Assembly (NCBI GenBank): GCA_027596075.1
Contig: JADGJC010000070.1
Location: 62,001-126,000 of the forward strand
Length of the DNA stretch: 64,000 nt
Reading direction: 5' to 3'
Source: Rhizophlyctis rosea
Lineage: Eukaryota; Chytridiomycota; Chytridiomycetes; Rhizophlyctidales; Rhizophlyctidaceae
Shown here piece by piece: positions 49,201 through 61,363 of the stretch (positions within the stretch are counted from its first letter, which is position 1; every line of letters begins with the position of its first letter). The notes beneath the pieces were generated by a model that did not search any database, was not told where the DNA came from, and was given only the letters and a program-made list of their open reading frames with translations. Both the position numbers and the translations under genes were made by a program.

Positions 49201-52200
49201 TTTGCATGACTTGGTCGACGACTGGTGTTACACTGCTGCGTTCAAGATTACCATATTCCGGTATCTTCTTCAAGAATGTTGTGGTCTTCTTGTAAGCGCT
49301 GCCACCAAATTTTAGAGGATTTTTGAAAACTTCAAGGGTTCACGATTCACGAACCTGAGCCCAACGGCACCTGCAATGTATTGGAGGAACTCGCCTTCTA
49401 GCGCTTTCACCCGATCATGGTTTTTCGTCATATAGACATACAGCTTTCTCCAACTCAAAGCAGGCGGGTACTGGAAAGCAATGCCCCATCCGCGACGAAC
49501 AGAAAACCACCGCCACATGGGAGGGTTTAACAGACGATTATGCCATCCTGTACTGACTTGTGCGGAGCGCCCCAACGCCTTATCGTCCAGAAGGGAGAGG
49601 ATGGCGGTCGTTAGTTCCTCCGGGAGATATTTGATGAGATCTACGTACACGCGACAATACTGCTCTTTGGCGCGCATGGTAAGTGCACTCACGTCGCGCC
49701 GATCTAGATGAGTCTGAATGATATCGAGCGTGCGAGGATTATCGATTTTGAGCTGGACTAGTTGATTCATGAACGCTTCTGGACTGCGGCGGATCCACTT
49801 CCGAAGGACAGTGACGTCGGCTTCCCATCCAATGAAATTACAGACAACTTGAATGATTTTTGAGAGTAAAGGATGGACCTGTGGTGTTGCCAAGTCGGTC
49901 AACAGGGTTTGAATATCCACTTGCTCCAACGAGTATTTGATTGTTCTGCATGCTTCAATGATCCTTTCGAAAGTCCAAAAATCGATCACCTCGCCGTACA
50001 CCCTCCTCCATAGTTCATCGAAGGATTGTTTCGCCTCCTTGACCAGTTCTTCCGTTCTATGTAGTGCGGTTGCCAACCGTTCTCTGCGTGCATTATAGGT
50101 ATGCAGGGCTAGCGCAAGGTCGCGAACAAGGAACGCGGCTCGACAGCCTTCCACCGGTTTGACGGCAGTTGTTGCAGCCATTTTGTTGTCTACATAGTCA
50201 TCAGCCATTTAGATTAACAAGGATGTTGCAACATTACATACCATAAAATGCCGAGCTTTGAAAGAGAGGATCAGTCACCGCCATTTTCAACACTTTGGCG
50301 TTACTTTGTGAAATGACGCCAAGATTTGCCGCCCGCAACTTCTTCTCCACGCCATCAGGGAGGCCGCCTGATATCGAATTGCGCATGCCAAAAAGTCGAT
50401 AAATAGTTGTGAGAGCATGACGGGAAAACTCATTTCTAGAGGCCTCTCCATGTAAATCTCGTAACTCGCTCTGGTTTAAGTATGTCGTCAGGTCGCATGC
50501 CTTCTTCAGTAATTTGTCGGTCTCGATCTTCTCTTCAGATAGACTAGAACGGAGGTTTGTAAGATCATTGAGCGCATGTTGATATGCATCATGAGCCACA
50601 GCAACTCTCTCATCATCGAATAGTACACCATCGTCTCCAGCATGGAACGCTTGCTGGATCCACTGCGCCTCCGAAGTTGGGTCGTTATCAGCAGCAAAGG
50701 TGTTCGAGGGATCGAAAACTTCATTCAAAAGTGCTAGGCGTCCCATCACCTGCGATCTATGGTCGACCAACTCTAGCATATGCTTTTTCAACTTGCTGTA
50801 CTCCTCTACTAAATGGTCGACTTCGGATTTATCTGTTACTGTTGTGTCCGCACTGACAGTCACATCCAATTTTCTATTGGTCGAAAGCTCCACAGCATAA
50901 CCCCATACACATCGCACCCAATTGGCTAAGGCTTTCACTGGTTCAAGTGCACTATACAGACGGTCGGCCTGACATAAGGACTTCATGAGGACCTGCATCC
51001 TTTTGAAAATGCCTTGCAGGGCCTGCGTACCTGAATGATCGGGGATTCCAGTACTTTCTGCAGTTTTTGTATCTTCGAAGGAGCTAGGGACTTTGGTTCC
51101 AACATAACAACTCGCTGCAGAAAAGAATGGCTGGAAATAAGCTTTTTTCCTTCCGCCCAGGAAGACTTGCGGTCGAATATCAAGCATAAAGCTGAAGCTA
51201 AAAGTTCAACATTCTGGGGCGGAATTGTGAAGCCCTTGCAAACAAAAAAGGTCACCGTTTTTTGGAAAATCTGCTCTATTCATTGTACTCATTACGGTAC
51301 CTTCATCTCTTCAATGTCGTCTTTAGATAAGGTTTGCAGCTTTTGCACACTAGCCTCGTAGGCTGCTCTGGCAGCTTCCACCGAGCGATGCGCAAGCTCT
51401 GCTTCCATTTCTCGTTTTCGGCGCTGTGCGGTCTCTTCAGCATGCTTGATTTCTATGTGACGCTGTTCAATGAGTGCGGCCTTCTCCTCTTGTTCCCGAC
51501 GGCATTTCGCAATTTGCAAATTAGCCTGGTGTAATTTTTCCGGCAGAGCCGCCATTTCTTCTTGAGCTTTTTGCAGGCTTTCTTCGATGACAGAATCGGC
51601 TTTTGAGATTTCGGTTAGTGCAGCTTCGAACTCGCACTTTGTTTGACAAATTGCCTGCTGGGTGTCTAGCAGATGGCGGCCAAAACTCACGAGGAATTTC
51701 TCGAAATGACACATTGACAGGCATAAGTGATTACAAGTATGAAGGGTGATGTAGAAGAGTTCGCTCAACGTTTGCGACACCTTCTCCGCATCCGAGCCCA
51801 GGTTAGGGATATGGGCTTGCATCCACATTTTTGCAACATCAATCAGCATCTCAACATTCAGGGGTTGAATACGTAATAGATTCATTCTGGATTCTAGAGA
51901 AATACAGCATATGGTTGGAAGGGAACATGATCAATGTGATTCTCCTATCTGCACTCACCGAACCACTCCGTGGAGTCCTTGTCTGGGATATTCACTATCA
52001 GCGAGAGGTTTCGGCTGATGTCCTTCCCCAGTGTGCGCAAAGCTTCAAACTTCGAAGCTGTTTGACCTTGCTCTGCAGTCACCGTCATTCCAACATGTGA
52101 AGATTCCAGTCCTTCACTGAGAGTGCTGGACTGCCCAGCCATCCGCCTCCGTTTCAGTAAAGTGTTCGTCAACAGATCTTCCCATTCGGATGCCATCCAC

Positions 52201-55200
52201 AAATGTTTCATGGGACTTTCATCCAAAATCGCCGCTAGGTCTCTCCATAAGGTATTGTTGCTCAGTTGGAAACCGGGTTCGATTTTGACGTGAAAAACCA
52301 CTCTTTGGTCGTTTTTGGCGGCTATGGAAAGTGCATCTCGGAGTTTCGTTTGCCATTCTCCTTCCACCAAACCTCCGTAAGGAAGAAATTCCACTATGCT
52401 CAAGCCTGACGCAGCGGCACTCAACCGCACCACTTCATCCATGTGATCGACCGCCGATGGGACACGCAAAACAACGTGCCCTCGCTGCTTTCGAATTATA
52501 CGGTCCAAATGCAGAAAGTCTGCCATCGCTCTTGGTGTCGTCATTGAAAACCCGTTGCTCTTAATGCCGTGCGTCTCAAAGTACCTCAGAATGTCCGGAA
52601 CCCACGTTGTTGTTGACACTGGCTCATATGCCCCCCGACCTTCGGCTAAAATGTCTGAGAATATCACATTGCTTGCGTAAGCCCTTTGAAAAACTCGTGC
52701 CCCAATCAGCTTTGATGCCCTTCCAAACAGCACTTCATCCCGGTCGGAAAGCCCATCCTGAAATTCTCTCTGCATCTCATGCTGCCACAGCGATGCCGCA
52801 ATATTTCTGTCCTTCAAAAGACTGGGAGCCATGTTCATGATGTAGTAAAGTGCTGCCTCGATTCGACGCAACGAAAAGCTCTGCAGAACGGCATTGTCAA
52901 TTGAGCGAAAGGTTTTCTGCAGAAAGCAATATAGCTCCACAGTTGCCTTAAAAATGGTGGCGCCGAGGCCACCTGTGAACCGTTGGGATGCTCTTAGCGA
53001 CAGCTCACCACGCAAAGTATCTTCTTCCCAAAAAGGAAACACCGTAAAATGCCGTAAGGACATCTCAGATAGGCCCTGCAGCTGTAAGTTGACATCGCGG
53101 GTAATGACAGCCGACACGCCTTCCACCTTTCGGAAACAACGTGGTCCACTCCAATATCCCCCGATGTCCCCCAATCCATCTAGTAATTCAATCTCCGAAA
53201 CTGTGTAGTCGTCTACAAAAATTATCAATTTCTTACCCCCCAAGGGTCGAAAGTACTCTTTCTTTGGTTCTTCCAGCAACATCTGCCGTAATGACGCATG
53301 AATCGAATCGTTTCGCCCATGAAAGTGCGTCATGTGTTGCGAATAGTTGGAAAGTAAATCGAGGATAGTTTCGCGCTTGCCGCAGACCTCGCCGCATATT
53401 AACAGGTTGGTGCCATGCCGGAGAAGGAGATCACACACTTTGCTCCTGACCAACATGGGGACTTTTGTGTCCGATTCCGGCAATTCCCATTTCCCTTCAC
53501 CGAAGTCAAAATTCATTTCGAACAGGGACCTCTCAGCCGAATGTGTGGCCATTCCAGAGGACCAAAACTGCAGGCCTTCTTGCCCTTGACATGACGTACT
53601 CAATTGCAGCAGTCGCTTTTCAAAAGGCATTCGCCTATCAAAGGGTAGGAATGCCCCTACTGACCATATCAACGCAAAGATACACCCCTCGCGAACAACG
53701 CTCGATGATGGAGTACTATAAGTATCGTGGGTCTCACGTCCTATCAGATAATGCTCTCTGATTCCACTCTCGAGGATACGCAACAATGTTCGAAGCGCAA
53801 CCTGCTGGCCTACAACATTGCCCCCAATGGTCCACAGATCTTCAAAAAACATATCCAAGCAGCCGGTAACCAACCTCACAATGAGCTTGGCATTTTCGGG
53901 GCCAGCAATCCATCCCTCCTTTACAAACTGCTCGGCCCAGCCCGCAACATGACGCCGCCAATACCACTCTTGTTTCATCACCACCGGAACAAACCGTCCT
54001 ACGAGTTTCGGCAATATCATGGTTGTCTCAACGAAAATGGTGCAGGTTCTGGAGACAACAACCCTTTTCCCGGAAGATAAGCAAGTCCCACCCGGACTTG
54101 TCAGATCATATAAATGAACTATCATATCCGGATCAACACCATCAAACACCAACCATTGATTCCGTTTTTCGCTTTCCTGAGTCTGCAACGAAAGAACCTC
54201 TTCGATAAGTCCATTCACAAACCCAGCAGCCGCCTGAAAACCCAACAACACATCTTTACCAACGGCTTCTGTTCTGACGAAATAGGTGTTCCCATTGAAT
54301 TTGGCTGCGGCGCTTCGGATAAGTGACGTCTTGCCCGTGCCCGCTTTCCCAATCAGTAGAATGTGCTGGTTGGCCTCCAGCGCACATGCAATTTCCGCAT
54401 GTTCTTCTTCCAAAAACTCTTTCGCTCCGACCTCCGTGATACTGATGTTTACATCAAAGGCTTTTTGCAGCAAGAGTTTGTACATTGGGAGATCTTCCGC
54501 TAGCAGTTTAGGCCTTACGATGGCTTCAATGGCATCCACCAATACGTCGATCTCCGTCTTTCCGATTTGGGACTCATACATGCGTCTGAACGCCCCAAAT
54601 ATCATTTTCAGCATTCGGATGGTGAAGTCGTACTGGGGCTGTTCGGAGAGCAAATGAGGCGCCATTTTTAGGAATGTTCCAAGCTTTGGTCCCAATTCAA
54701 CCTTGGTCACATAACCATGGCTTTGAAACAATGATTCTGATACCGCAACCAAATCGGGTGCAACGGTGTTGATGATGCGCATCTGTGACCGCACTTTCCT
54801 GACCACCTCCGAGTCCATCTCACATTTTCGAGACAGCGTAGCAAAACATTCTATACTCTCGCTTGGTGGTAGCTTGATTGCCCTGCCAAAGAAGGTTGCG
54901 GACATCTCTTTCCGTCCAATCAAATCTCGCAGCGTTTGCAAGGCCGCCGTCCAGTCAGAGAACGATTCGCTATTCAACAGGTCGAGATTACGGAATATGA
55001 TGCAGACGTTGGATGCAACTCCTGTCATCAGTCGTGTTATCACCAGTGGAGCCACGGCTTTGTTTAACGAGTATTCAATGGCGAACTTTCCAATTGAAGA
55101 AAGATGCAACCTAATGAGCTCCGTCTTTCCAGTAGCGGAACTACAAGTTGCAATCCCAAGTTTGCAGTTGGATGCAGCCCATATTCTCCCGACGCAAGAC

Positions 55201-58200
55201 TGTGACTGAAATTCTGGAAGTTTGACTGATGGTCCGAGATAATCAAAGTTGTAACGGGTTGAATAAACGGACTGATGCACTATAACAGACAAATCATCTT
55301 CATCGTGCGTGTAACGCAGCCCGTTCAGCCATTCAAAGTCATCCGCAGCCTCTACGTGACTTTCTTCTAATTGCTTTGCCCAGCAGCGGTACCCTATCAA
55401 CGCACTGATCAGTGTCCTCCACGAACATTCCTTCCCACTGTGCCACAATTCAGAAGCCGCCCCGATAACCTTTCGACACACTTCCTCGATATGTTGGAAA
55501 CTGCCCGTCCCGGCGCCGATCATTCCTTCCACTACTGCAGTCATAAAGACCTGCATCGCCAGCAACCTAACCTGTCCAACGGTAGTGCTCTCCATCAATG
55601 TCCTCAAATCCCTTTCCCAGTCCACAGCTTTCCGGCTTTTTACATCAATCCCCCTCAAGCAACTAAACAACATCTCCTGCAGAGTTGACTTCATCTCGCC
55701 CTCCATTTTTGACATCCAAGTTTCCACTGTAAAACTCCGCGTGCCGATATGGTTGCGGAACATGAGGTTCTCCCCCTCAGGGCTTTCCATCCCCGTGATA
55801 CGAAACTCCCCACCCTCCGAGTCGTTCCAGTCTCGATCCTTCTTGTACGCGATGCGCTTGATCCGGAACAATTTTGACAGTGCGAGCGACACACTGTCGG
55901 GTGATTTAGCGGATGATACAAGGGAGAGAAGTTCGTCGTCCGAAAGGCAGAACAGACGCGGAAAGATGAGCCGCTTGTTGTCTAGCCATCCTTGGAAGTC
56001 TTCAACAATCTTTTGGAGGGACAGAATCATCTCATCCAACATGGCTGGCAAATCCGTTGCACCACTCGTGAGCATTCGAACACTTCCTGAATTGGTGACA
56101 ACCCTATTGGTAAGTGTTTTGTATGACCCTTCGATGCCGCGAAAGCGTTTCAATTCTGTGGCGAGTTGTAGGCGAACTTGATCTGTTGTGAAGAAAGAAT
56201 GGACAGTGTGAATCAGGGGTTGCAGGGTTGCCCAGAGTTTAAGAATATTGAGTGCGACCGAGAGGTCGGATTCTAGTTCAGAGAGTAGGGCAGAGTAGCG
56301 TTCTGACGAAGGGGAGGAATTCAGCATGTTCAATGCAAGCAGGTCGGACTCTATCAGCGGCGTTATGGAATCGATGGAGGTGAGTGTGATAAAAGGTTGA
56401 GATCCGTCAACTTTGGTGGGCAGAACTAGAGACTCGAATCGTTTCTGGACGGTCTCAATTGTTGAACGGACGGAGCTTTCCTTTTCTGCAGCATCGCCAA
56501 TTGCTTTGAGTTCTGATATGACTAACTCCATCTGACGATCTCTGCAGTTTTGTGTCAGTTCACGAAGCGTCGCACGCTTCGGGTCGGTGCTGGAGTCAAG
56601 ATCCAAAGCTTGTTTGATGGCATCCCAGTGCCAACCGCGCAACCCCGGATTGGTGAGGATTCGTAGCACAGGCAATTCCGTTTGAGCAAACCGAGACAAC
56701 TCCTCATCCGCTGCTTTTACCGTTATGGAGCTCAGTAAACCAGATGATTTTACTATACTTTGCAACGCCTGGCTCTTCTTCAACACCTCCGTAATATTCA
56801 GTTTTGCGACTGGATCGAACCGCCAGTGCCGGAAGTCTTCTCCCAATCCGATGAGCCCGTTTACAAGCGCCAATCGTGACTCCAAACTACCATCAATATC
56901 CGTCAAAGCTTTTATCCTCGTGTCATCACGGATACAGTCAGCCTTGTACCGGATAGCGCGACCAACTTCAATAGCATCCGTGATGTGCTTCAGTACATTG
57001 ATAAGTCTCGGTATAGGAGCCGTCTTGCCGAACTCTTTGATTATTTTGCCCGCAAGGGTAGAATCATCAAGCAACTTTACAAGTTTTTCCTCGACACCCT
57101 TCTGGACAGTCCAAAACATTTCCATCTCCCTATCCAGGGTCATTCTTAACCGCCGCGTCGTGTCTTCCACTTCAGCCTCTCTCAACGTCAGAAAAGCTAA
57201 CAACTGCTGTCTAAGAGTGTAAACACGGTAGAACACTTCCACGATCACATCTTCCAGAAGATACTGTGCATCCTCCAAAAATGCATGCACCTTCTTGATG
57301 AATGAATCTTGCTCTTTAATCCGCGGAAGAGCCGCTTTCAATTCAGCGATCGTTGAAATCGCGATTTTGGCTTCGTCGAAAGACATCGGCGGACTTAATG
57401 TGAAGAAACGCTCACAGGTTTGGAAACTTTGAAGGTAAGATACCAAATGGGATGAAATAGTCGACAGGACATTGGACCGGTGATGCTCTGACCACTGCGC
57501 CAGAGCATCATTCATCTCGACCAAGCGTATGAGGAATATGCCGCGTTTCACTGCTGCAGGTTGACGAGCTATGCAGGCCCGGATTTGATCTATATCCCGG
57601 ATGAGCTTCTTGCACACCACTAGATAAGCGTCTACAGGCATATCTTTGTTCAACACCTGGGAAGCGCTACGAATACGGGGTAGGAATGTTTTTCGCACTT
57701 CAGATAAGTAGTCTGTTGCTGCAGCTGCACTGTCGCTGATGAGGTCCTTGCACAAATTCTCAATGTAGCGATGGTCGCCTGGCGTGGAAACTAGGATGCC
57801 GTCCGGAAGAGTGCATTCAACTGGAGCTAACCAGGATGTCATGGCCTCGCTTATGTGATCGCTGGCGTAACTGATCGGAGTACTGAAGTCGATGCTGAGG
57901 GGGTCATGAGTGGAAGTGCTATCGGTCGCAGATTGCGTGGCTTGCAAAGAAAGTGCTATTGCCAGGCTCCCTGATTTGAACAGTTGATAGGTTTCCATGA
58001 TACGGTCCCGCAACAGCGGCGTAAAGTAGGATTCTGCTAATGCTGATACGACCTTCGAGAGTCCCACCTCAAGATCCTCCACTGATGCCGCTTCCTCCTG
58101 CGTTTCAAGGCCATCTTTTAACCGAGACTTCACAATCTCGGGTGCACGGATATGTACCGCCTCTACAAACTGAGCCTTAACAACTGCGGAAACCTTTTGG

Positions 58201-60966
58201 AAATCAGCTGGTGAAATAGTCATCATTCCGTTCCCGTCCATATCCACAATGATCATTTCCTCCTCCGGCCCATCATTGACCAAGTCCAAAGCAGATGCTG
58301 CCCGCATAGACCGTCGAGGTGCAGCGCTAGACCTATACCGCCTTCCGTCACTTTTGCTTTGTTGATCTTTCTGGCCATCCACAGCAACGGGACTTGCCGA
58401 AGCGGGTGCCGTCTTTCTCCCCGAATCCCGACCAGCGTCCGGAACATACCGAACAGGTCCCTGCAAGCTATCCCCAACTCCTAACCCCAAACACATTTCC
58501 AATTCCTCCTTCATGTGTGCCAATACATTCACAATAGGTCTGGTGAGAAAGACCAACTCCCCTTCCATGTCAAGTATGCGGCGTTGCACAGTCACAGCAG
58601 CAACATTCCCAAAATCAGGATGATCAAACTCATGTGGGGTCTCGTCCATGGCGGGGTTGGGTGCTGAGTGAAAGAGCCTGTGATCCGAATCAAAGACAAC
58701 GGACAGTGGGGCGAAGTCACGGAAGATGGCATTTCGAACCAGGGCTGTGCGGACTTGAGAGTTGTAGTAGTCGTTGCGTAAGGCATTGAGTTCTGCAGTG
58801 TAAGTCACCGGCCGAGAAACTGGCACATCTTCGTCTTCTTCCATCCCAGACCCCTCCCGGTCCCTATCAGCAGAAGTACTCCAACCGGCTCCCGTCATTG
58901 AATTCACCGCACGCGACAAAATTCCCTCCACGTGCCGCGTAGGAAATAGAGAAATCAACCCCTCCAAATGTGGCCGCACAATAGCCACCCACTCCCGCAC
59001 CGTAGCATAATACTCAAACTCAGCTCTAAGATACTGCGCCGTCATCAACTTCCGCCTTTGCCCCTCCGGCGTTTCCCAAGGCGGCAGGATCTCACAGCTG
59101 GTAACCCATGTCGACGCAATGCGAGTGGCCCGACCCGGTTTCGCAGTAGCTTCCCACTGGATCTGGAACTCCTTCTGAATGGGATCGTAGGAAAGAATGG
59201 TGCAACGTTTCCAATCCGACACAGATCCTGAACCGTGGTAATGTGCAGCGTCCTCCCAAAGCAATTCACCGGAGTCATGCTCGAACCCGTTCCAAGGTGC
59301 TGTACGAGCACGGTATCCTGGTGCCGTAAGATTGTTGATGATCCTTTCTGTTTCTTCTGCATCCATGAAACTGTCTAAAGGGAAAATATGTCCTACTCGT
59401 GGGCCTCCTTTGTGGAACTGAGACTGTTGCGGATCATGAAGCATGGCTACCTCATGGCTATTTATCCCCTGAAGTTGCATCAGTTTGCGTTCAGCGTATG
59501 GAACGTTAAATGCGGCCATGGTGTCTTCGATGCATTCAAGAGTTGCTGGTAACGATTTGGAAGTAGTGGTGGGGGCCTGCTGCTTCAGGGATAGTGCTGT
59601 TCAGTAAAGATATTGTCTCAATCACAATCAAGCTGCACCCACCGACATAATTTCCTCCTTTTCGAGCAACTCGCCAGCCCCACTAGCATAATCATCAAGC
59701 CCGCCAGCCATAGATACTTTCCAATCAACTTGTCCGAAATCAGGCAGTTTGGGAAGACTTGCCGAGAGCACTAATCGTGATGCAGCTGGTGTAAGTCGAG
59801 GCAAATGTGGTACGGGCGGTATTTTGTATCGATCTGCAATCGTCTTCATATGTACACTTTTCTTCTTCAGATCCACAAATTCGGTTGGAACGTGAGGTAC
59901 AGTCAGGCCTGGAGGTACATTTGGTCTGAATTGAGGCTGGACGAGTGTGGACAGGTCTAATAACGCCTGATTTGCATTGTCGTGGGTTACCTGATTAGAT
60001 GACAAGACATATAGATATCAGTCAATAGGTTTTCAGCATTTCCAGAAGTAACAAGGTCTGAACACCGCCGCAACTTACGTGATGGAAATCTGCTGCTGGG
60101 GCTGCAACATTCGACGAGGGCCTCTGTCCCCCATCAACCACTTGGCTCTTGTATGGGGATCGCTTGTTCATGGAGTTTGCCTCTGTGCCCGGGGCTCGGA
60201 CATAATAGCCTTCCGTAGCGCTATCAATAAGTTTCTTCAAGATTTTGCGGACAGGACGTGAAAGCGGACGTATATTCCTCGGCAAAATCAGCTCGGACAC
60301 CGATATTGTTGACGATTGACTCCTATCCGCCTGCTCTGCCTTCACTGCCTTCGTGTCGCTAAGAAGCCTAGATGTCATCGGCAACCGTTCCCTCCCCTTC
60401 ATCAACTCCCCATCTTTGGCCGCAAGCTCATCGGCTCGGATGAAGATATACGAATCCAGTTCCCTAAACTCATTCAGCATTTTCCTTTGCTGATTAGACA
60501 GCTCCGCCGTTCGCGGCCTCACAACTCGACCTTTGCCCCCATGTGTACTACGCTTCAACGCATCCTCCTGCCGTCGTTGTGCTCCAGATCCAGGCTTCCC
60601 GCTACCGTTGCCCCCATCTGCAATATCGATCAATTGATTTGCCGCCTCGTCAAAAGAGACATTCACCACCCTTTCTGTTCGTACGAGAGGTCGACCGGAA
60701 CTATCGAAGCCCTTTACAGCGGTTCCGCCGCCTTCTGTGTCCGTGCTGCCAAAGAAGAGTTCGAGCCATCTGCCTTCTGCTCGCTCCCACCGGGACCCAT
60801 CTGTGTCGGCGTTACTGCCAGTCAGTGGTCTGTTTGTGGGACGATTCTGATGAATAGCTTCTTCATCACTGCCATCGCTATGTTGATCTGGGTTCAATAC
60901 AGGCGCGGCAGGAGGTGAAGTATGGATGGTGGTGGGGCTGTCGACAGGGCTCAAGGCCTGCAGCAT
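40263..60966 (-). CDS. giant dynein heavy-chain-like protein fused to F-box-like, DUF4062-like, NACHT and WD40 domains
   Basis: Twelve exons, complement(40263..46585, 46651..46882, 46950..47191, 47248..47378, 47447..49298, 49355..50189, 50242..50992, 51031..51234, 51301..51893, 51959..59579, 59643..59990, 60079..60966), about 6,670 residues. All junctions keep frame; the weakest donor is GTTCGT at 49354. Order: disordered N-terminus; dynein stem/linker; AAA1 with SATGKTEL (about 1890) but FRNLD where Walker B is expected; AAA2 with GKAGTGKTS (about 2158) and WLVFDGVDP; AAA3 with eroded GEVCGKRET but intact IIFVDDY; AAA4 without a P-loop; stalk coiled coil and binding-domain part (exons 4-6); F-box-like LPEELTTAIL..W (about 3650-3700); AAA5 (LLGDTLLKA); AAA6; dynein C-terminal domain (Y.CP core). 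About 35 residues later come a DUF4062-like domain, NACHT (GEAGVGKTT, LLFIIDAVDELD) and WD40 repeats. A gap lies in NACHT. Family knowledge: dyneins drive flagella, and NACHT-WD40 proteins are STAND switches. Combined role unknown. Confidence 0.8.
44177..44186. other. scaffold gap (10 N) inside the NACHT domain
   Basis: Ten Ns between the Walker A side (ending HRATLRNQ on the minus strand) and the Walker B side (starting IHEAVAAG). The frames on the two sides differ by one if ten bases are taken literally. Since the length is a placeholder this is not evidence of a frameshift; some residues of the NACHT core are simply missing. Confidence 0.95.
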
Positions 60967-61363
60967 GATGACAAGTATTGAATTTGACAATCAGTTTTAC
61001 GCGTTTTGTCGGTATTCCAAAGATAAGAATTGGTGTCCGCTGCTAGGCGAAAATTGCGAAAGTTGGCTTGCAAGTTCCCCACAAGCCAGAGGTGCGACTG
61101 GGGTGGGATGAACAACCGTGGCGCACATGTTGTCAATCCGATTATGAAATGGGTATTAATTAATCGAGCCACCGATCATCCCATTTACCCAATGAAATTC
61201 ACTGGGTAAATTGGGTAATGCCTCTGATCTATCAATCCACCTTTGCGATTCAAGAAAATGTATCAGTGCCTTATGCTAAAACATGGCCTTTTGCGAGCCA
61301 ACAATTCGTCTCTGAAGCGGTGTGTGGTCAGACCCCTCCCAGGCATCGACTATTCTCGCCACA
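60967..61363. promoter_or_regulatory. bidirectional promoter between the dynein-NACHT gene and the cNMP-binding gene
   Basis: Only 397 bases separate two ATGs that point away from each other, so the regulatory DNA must be shared. It contains an inverted repeat ATTTACCCA (61183-61191) / TGGGTAAAT (61203-61211), followed directly by a further TGGGTAA (61212-61218). These repeated TTACCCA boxes are candidate transcription-factor sites. No clear TATA box or RFX X-box was identified. Confidence 0.5.
61183..61218. repeat. TTACCCA inverted plus direct repeat
   Basis: Perfect 9-base arms (ATTTACCCA and TGGGTAAAT) are spaced by 11 bases, with a third partial copy (TGGGTAA) abutting. It lies near the middle of the shared promoter. 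Confidence 0.7.
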
